Assembly (NCBI GenBank): GCA_903858205.1
Contig: CAIOHY010000625.1
Location: 1-37,004 of the forward strand
DNA: 37,004 bases
Direction of reading: 5' to 3'
Origin: an uncultured Cellvibrio sp.
Lineage (GTDB): Bacteria > Pseudomonadota > Gammaproteobacteria > Pseudomonadales > Cellvibrionaceae
The stretch's first letter is position 1. The number at the start of each line of letters is the position of its first letter. Made by a program: the position numbers and the translations under genes. The notes below the pieces were generated by a model, which did not search any database, had not been told where the DNA came from, and saw nothing but the letters and a program-made list of their open reading frames with translations. Shown one piece after another: positions 33,586-37,004 of this stretch.

Positions 33586-34675
33586 AGGGCAACACCACTT
33601 CCCAGCCCGGCACCCACTTGATCGCCACTTTCTGATTCAGGCTGTAATCGAACGAGGGGTCATCTTCATCAAAGAATTCACTGGCGATCACCTCAATGCC
33701 GGAAGGCAAACGAATCAATGAGTCTAGGGTTTTGCCTTTGTAGTTGCGCTCAACCACGGTACCCACCAGATACTGGTCAGGATGCGGATCATCGATATAT
33801 TCCACACGCACATCTTCCGGACGCAACAACACATTAACCTTGTCGCCCACTTTGAAGTTATGTTCCGCGTGCAAACGCCACTTGAGCCCTTCCACCTTCA
33901 CTTCATATTCGTGATTACCATCGATCTCGACAATTTCACCATCGAGCTGATTGATCTCGCCGATAAACTTGGCAACAAACAAATTAGCGGGCTGCTCGTA
34001 GATTTCACGCGGCGAACCCAACTGCTGAACCTTGCCCTTGTTCATCACAACCACGCGATCAGACATAGACAATGCCTCTTCCTGATCATGGGTCACGTAC
34101 ACGAAGGTGATGCCGAGCTTGCGCTGCAGACGCTTGAGCTCGATCTGCATTTGCTGACGCAATTTGTAGTCAAGTGCGGAGAGGGATTCATCGAGCAATA
34201 AGAGTTTAGGGCGATTAACTACGGCGCGAGCAATTGCCACACGCTGCTGTTGACCACCAGACAGTTGCGCGGGTTTACGCTGGGCAAAATCGCCCAAGCG
34301 CACCATCTCCAGAGCCTCAGTCACTCGTGGGGCAATCTCTTCTTTGGCTACACCGCTCATGCGCAAACCAAAGGCGACGTTGTCAAACACCGTCATATGG
34401 GGAAACAAGGCGTAACTTTGAAAGACAGTATTGATGGGCCGCTTTTCGGCAGGCACCTGGCCGATATCCTGACCATCCAACTGGATGTTGCCGGTATCCG
34501 TGTCTTCAAGACCTGCAATCATTCTGAGCACAGTCGTTTTGCCACAGCCAGATGGGCCTAACAAGGTGAAGAATTCACCGTCAAAAATAGTGAGATTGAA
34601 GTTATCGAGAACTCGGTTACTGCCATAGGTTTTGGACAGATTATTGAGATTTAGCAGGGCGCGCGGTTCATTCAC
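33575..34675 (-). CDS. potA: Polyamine ABC transporter ATPase PotA
   Basis: An ATPase of about 366 residues energising polyamine import. Walker A GPSGCGKT is at 40-47, the Q-loop is in [12 protein letters not shown], the signature LSGGQQQR starts at 138, Walker B LLLLDE at 158-163, and the switch His is in [12 protein letters not shown]-terminal TOBE-type domain contains [11 protein letters not shown] and [11 protein letters not shown], as in E. coli PotA. The frame is open to a TTG at 34705, but that codon lacks a ribosome binding site, while the GTG at 34675 has AGAGGAG about 10 bases upstream; the GTG is preferred. The order A-B-C-D and PotD-type binding protein argue for potABCD rather than potFGHI. 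Confidence 0.94.
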   Translation of the reverse strand: MNEPRALLNLNNLSKTYGSNRVLDNFNLTIFDGEFFTLLGPSGCGKTTVLRMIAGLEDTDTGNIQLDGQDIGQVPAEKRPINTVFQSYALFPHMTVFDNVAFGLRMSGVAKEEIAPRVTEALEMVRLGDFAQRKPAQLSGGQQQRVAIARAVVNRPKLLLLDESLSALDYKLRQQMQIELKRLQRKLGITFVYVTHDQEEALSMSDRVVVMNKGKVQQLGSPREIYEQPANLFVAKFIGEINQLDGEIVEIDGNHEYEVKVEGLKWRLHAEHNFKVGDKVNVLLRPEDVRVEYIDDPHPDQYLVGTVVERNYKGKTLDSLIRLPSGIEVIASEFFDEDDPSFDYSLNQKVAIKWVPGWEVVLPYEV

Positions 34676-34911
34676 CTCGACAGAGCTCCTCTGGTTATTT
34701 AGCAAGGGGGTCAGTAGTCACGTGCAGGCGCGCTCGGGACGGCTCAGGTTTGCAAAAAGAAAATATCGGGTTGCGAACCTACGCAAAAGAGAGGTCATTC
34801 TACTCAAATGGACAGCTAAAAATCCAGCATTCGGCGGCGCAAAAAACAGCCAGCGCAAATCGGCTAAGCCCATGGATTTAAAGCAAAAAATATTCAGGCG
34901 ATTAAGTCGAC

Positions 34912-34942
34912 CAAAACAAATCGGCCCCAAAGAGGGGCCGAT
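34912..34942 (-). terminator. Intrinsic terminator after sutA
   Basis: A perfect 9-bp stem ATCGGCCCC/GGGGCCGAT with a 5-base loop is followed on the minus strand by TTGTTTTGG. It begins 16 bases after the sutA stop codon. The T-tract is interrupted by G, but the stem is very stable. Confidence 0.8.
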
Positions 34943-34957
34943 AGCGAAAATAGCGTC

Positions 34958-35272
34958 TTAGATAGGGCGACCACCGTAGTCAGGGGTCGGTTTTTTTGGG
35001 GGATCTGCAGTGACATTGGCAGGCACTTCATTGATCTTTCCTCCACGCGCAAGGAAAGCGGCAATCTGCGCCTCCAGCTCGTCGCGTGCTTTCTGCCGTG
35101 AAGCTATGCTGAAATCTTCCAGCGCCTCAGATTCAACCGCTTTAGCAGCGGCTGGGCTTGCGTAGCTCACTTCATCGCTATCAAGCGCCTCATCCACCTC
35201 ATCGGCGTCTTCTTCCCCCTCTACGCCAGTATCTTCTAATTCTTCGTCGTTAATGGGGTCTTCATCAGTCAT
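34958..35272 (-). CDS. sutA: SutA-like RNA polymerase-associated regulator
   Basis: A 104-residue small acidic protein. The N-terminal half is almost all Asp/Glu/Ala/Ser and likely disordered; a helix (SRQKARDELEAQIAAFLARG) leads to a conserved C-terminus GKINEVPANVTADPPKKPTP ending YGGRPI. This layout and tail match Pseudomonas SutA (about 105 residues, tail ADPPKKP...YGSRPI), which binds the RNA polymerase beta subunit and raises transcription of housekeeping genes during slow growth. ATG 35272 has AGGTGA 5 bases upstream; the in-frame ATG at 35296 lacks this. Monocistronic, with its own terminator. Confidence 0.85.
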   Translation of the reverse strand: MTDEDPINDEELEDTGVEGEEDADEVDEALDSDEVSYASPAAAKAVESEALEDFSIASRQKARDELEAQIAAFLARGGKINEVPANVTADPPKKPTPDYGGRPI

Positions 35273-35339
35273 AATGTCACCTGAAAACTTGTACAATGTG
35301 AGTTCTTAGTATTTTCATCCCAACCAGAGCCTAGCTTAT

Positions 35340-35360
35340 TTAGCCGAAGGCTACGGCTAA
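35340..35360. repeat. Small inverted repeat in the sutA upstream region
   Basis: TTAGCCG and CGGCTAA pair perfectly around a 7-base loop, about 70 bp upstream of the sutA ATG. No T-tract follows. The rest of the gap 35273-35573 shows no gene or clear promoter on either strand. Confidence 0.3.
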
Positions 35361-35573
35361 TTTATAGCGCAGACTCATTTAAACGTCATGATAATTGGTG
35401 ATGAATTTTTAGGCTTTTTTTATCTTACCAAGAGCCGTTGCAGCGAATTTTAGTTATTAACCTTGAGCAAGTCTAGCGCTTGCTACAAGCGTGAAAAAAA
35501 GTTACAGCAAAAATTTTCAGCTATCCGATTTTTGTACCCAACATAATTATCATTAAATGATTTATCGATCCTT

Positions 35574-35897
35574 ATGAATCTCAAACGACTTGCGAAACAC
35601 TTTCCCGAATTAGCGGAAATGACACAAGAACAACAACAATCACTGTTGACCAAAGCTTACCAAGATGCGTTTGCTGCCGAACATAAAATGAAGCTCTGGG
35701 GCAGCAACTTGCTAAGCGCACTGATTATGGCAGGCCTGTGTTTTTTATTTGTACTTGTACTGAGACCGGCCTTGGGGATGTCGCAACAAACCAGTGCAAT
35801 TGTTTTAATGCTTGTTGGCTTTCCTGTGTATTTTTTTATCCAGCAGCGCCGCTTTATCAAACAATTACGCCGCAGCTTGCTCAAATTTTTGCCATAA
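35574..35897 (+). CDS. Small two-helix membrane protein of unknown function
   Basis: A 107-residue protein. The soluble N-terminus (LKRLAKHFPELAEMTQEQQQ) is followed by two hydrophobic helices, roughly 45-65 (NLLSALIMAGLCFLFVLVLR) and 72-89 (TSAIVLMLVGFPVYFFIQ), and a basic tail (QQRRFIKQLRRSLLKFLP) that should lie in the cytoplasm. No family is recognised. No ribosome binding site is obvious before the ATG. It is divergent from sutA and convergent with glnK, ending at a bidirectional terminator. Confidence 0.65.
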   Translation: MNLKRLAKHFPELAEMTQEQQQSLLTKAYQDAFAAEHKMKLWGSNLLSALIMAGLCFLFVLVLRPALGMSQQTSAIVLMLVGFPVYFFIQQRRFIKQLRRSLLKFLP

Positions 35898-35926
35898 AAA
35901 AACGCCACTACGAAGGCGGCGTTTTT
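35898..35926. terminator. Bidirectional intrinsic terminator between the small membrane gene and glnK
   Basis: AAAAACGCC and GGCGTTTTT pair perfectly around an 11-base loop. Each strand ends its stem in a T-run, so it can stop transcripts from the plus-strand gene at 35574-35897 and from glnK on the minus strand. Confidence 0.85.
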
Positions 35927-35968
35927 ATTCTTTACAGCCACTTTAAATGGCTGCACTTGACTGATTGA

Positions 35969-36388
<420 letters not shown>

Positions 36389-36457
36389 TTACGGTAAAGA
36401 TACACCTAAGTTTCCTATACCAACAACAACTTTAGTAAGTGATAAGGTTTTTTGAAG

Positions 36458-36488
36458 CTACAATCTGTAGTAAACCTACAAATTGTAG
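36458..36488. promoter_or_regulatory. Two tandem 13-bp inverted repeats between amtB and glnK
   Basis: CTACAATCTGTAG (36458-36470) and CTACAAATTGTAG (36476-36488) are near-identical dyads separated by 5 bp, 18 bp centre to centre. They lie just downstream of the amtB stop and about 150-180 bp upstream of the glnK ATG. No T-tract follows on the minus strand. They could be paired operator sites for glnK or a weak terminator or pause structure after amtB. Confidence 0.45.
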
Positions 36489-36506
36489 CAAGGTTATGTG
36501 GAACAA

Positions 36507-37004
36507 TTACTTGTTGGTGAACTCGGGATAAGCCTCCATACCGCATTCAACCAGATCCACCCCTTCGAACTCTTCTTCTTCCGATACTCGGATGCCGATA
36601 ACCAGTTTAATAACAAACCAGACAACCAGACTCACAACGAATACCCATCCAGAAATTACTGCGGCACCGATCAATTGACCGAAGAACGTTGTACCTTCTG
36701 CGGTGAACGGAACAACCAACAAACCGTAGAGACCTGCAACACCGTGTACAGAAATAGCACCTACGGGGTCATCAATACGCAACTTGTCCCAGCCCAGAAT
36801 GCTGAACACAACCAATACCCCTGCACCAACACCGATCAAAGTCGCAGTCAACGCGCTAGGAGTGTCAGGGCTCGCAGTGATGGCAACCAAGCCAGCCAGA
36901 GCGCCGTTAAGGATCATGGTCAAGTCAGCCTTGCCAAACAGCAAGCGCGCCACAACCAGTGCACCAATCAAACCACCTGCTGCCGCTGCGTTTGTGTTGA
37001 GGAA
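36507..37004 (-). CDS. amtB: Ammonium transporter AmtB, C-terminal 165 residues (gene runs off the right edge)
   Basis: A partial inner-membrane ammonium channel, lacking its N-terminal part beyond the window. Visible Amt features are FLNTNAAAAGG, NGALAGLVAITASPD, the pore His in DPVGAISVHGVAGLYG, and the last membrane helix VFVVSLVVWFVIKLVIG followed by the cytosolic tail (SEEEEFEGVDLVECGMEAYP) that contacts GlnK. It is upstream of glnK on the same strand, with about 200 bp between. Confidence 0.95.
   Translation of the reverse strand, partial: FLNTNAAAAGGLIGALVVARLLFGKADLTMILNGALAGLVAITASPDTPSALTATLIGVGAGVLVVFSILGWDKLRIDDPVGAISVHGVAGLYGLLVVPFTAEGTTFFGQLIGAAVISGWVFVVSLVVWFVIKLVIGIRVSEEEEFEGVDLVECGMEAYPEFTNK

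Noticed and set aside
34632-34961. Plus-strand 109-codon frame between potA and sutA
   Set aside because: Runs antisense through the potA start and the sutA terminator, with no ribosome binding site or family match.

Overview
The window looks like chromosomal DNA of a polysaccharide-degrading gammaproteobacterium, most plausibly Cellvibrio or a close relative in Cellvibrionaceae. This is inferred from gene content, not from a database search. The clues are a secreted GH81 glucanase with serine-rich linkers joining carbohydrate-binding modules, a large TonB-dependent receptor next to a SapC-family gene, a SutA-type RNA polymerase-binding protein, and Pseudomonas-like housekeeping clusters (hemCDXY, potABCD, tamAB, glnK/amtB).

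Region 1 (1-8700, all minus strand) reads as a beta-glucan utilisation locus. It holds a secreted GH5 glycosidase, a secreted three-module GH81 endo-beta-1,3-glucanase, an outer-membrane TonB-dependent receptor, and the start of a SapC-family gene that runs off the left edge. Terminators follow the GH81 gene and the receptor. A perfect 17-bp inverted repeat lies in the receptor's upstream region.

Region 2 (8805-15519) is envelope and ribosome housekeeping: tamA-tamB (outer-membrane translocation and assembly module) on the minus strand, divergent from rlmJ (23S rRNA m6A2030 methyltransferase).

Region 3 (15551-20430) is accessory and patchy. It has a small membrane protein, an in-frame 3' remnant of a DUF486 (DMT-family) gene, a membrane GGDEF-EAL protein, a vapBC toxin-antitoxin pair with a good promoter and operator-like dyad, a SLATT/DUF4231-like two-helix membrane protein directly behind vapC, and a truncated solute-binding-protein gene. 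Two gene remnants bracket this segment, which suggests past rearrangement. A minus-strand trio follows (MATE transporter, unknown protein, YsnE-type acetyltransferase), running to 21843.

Region 4 (22132-30707) has a DUF418 membrane protein on the plus strand. On the minus strand is a close-packed set: hemC-hemD-hemX-hemY, then pbpC (penicillin-binding protein 1C), then an SDR-fold protein lacking the catalytic tyrosine.

Region 5 (30802-37004) holds potABCD (polyamine ABC importer, with PotD as a predicted lipoprotein), sutA, a small two-helix membrane protein, glnK (PII) and the 3' end of amtB. No rRNA, tRNA, CRISPR array, insertion sequence or prophage gene was seen. The segment most likely to hold something undescribed is the vapBC plus SLATT-like cassette with its flanking gene remnants.
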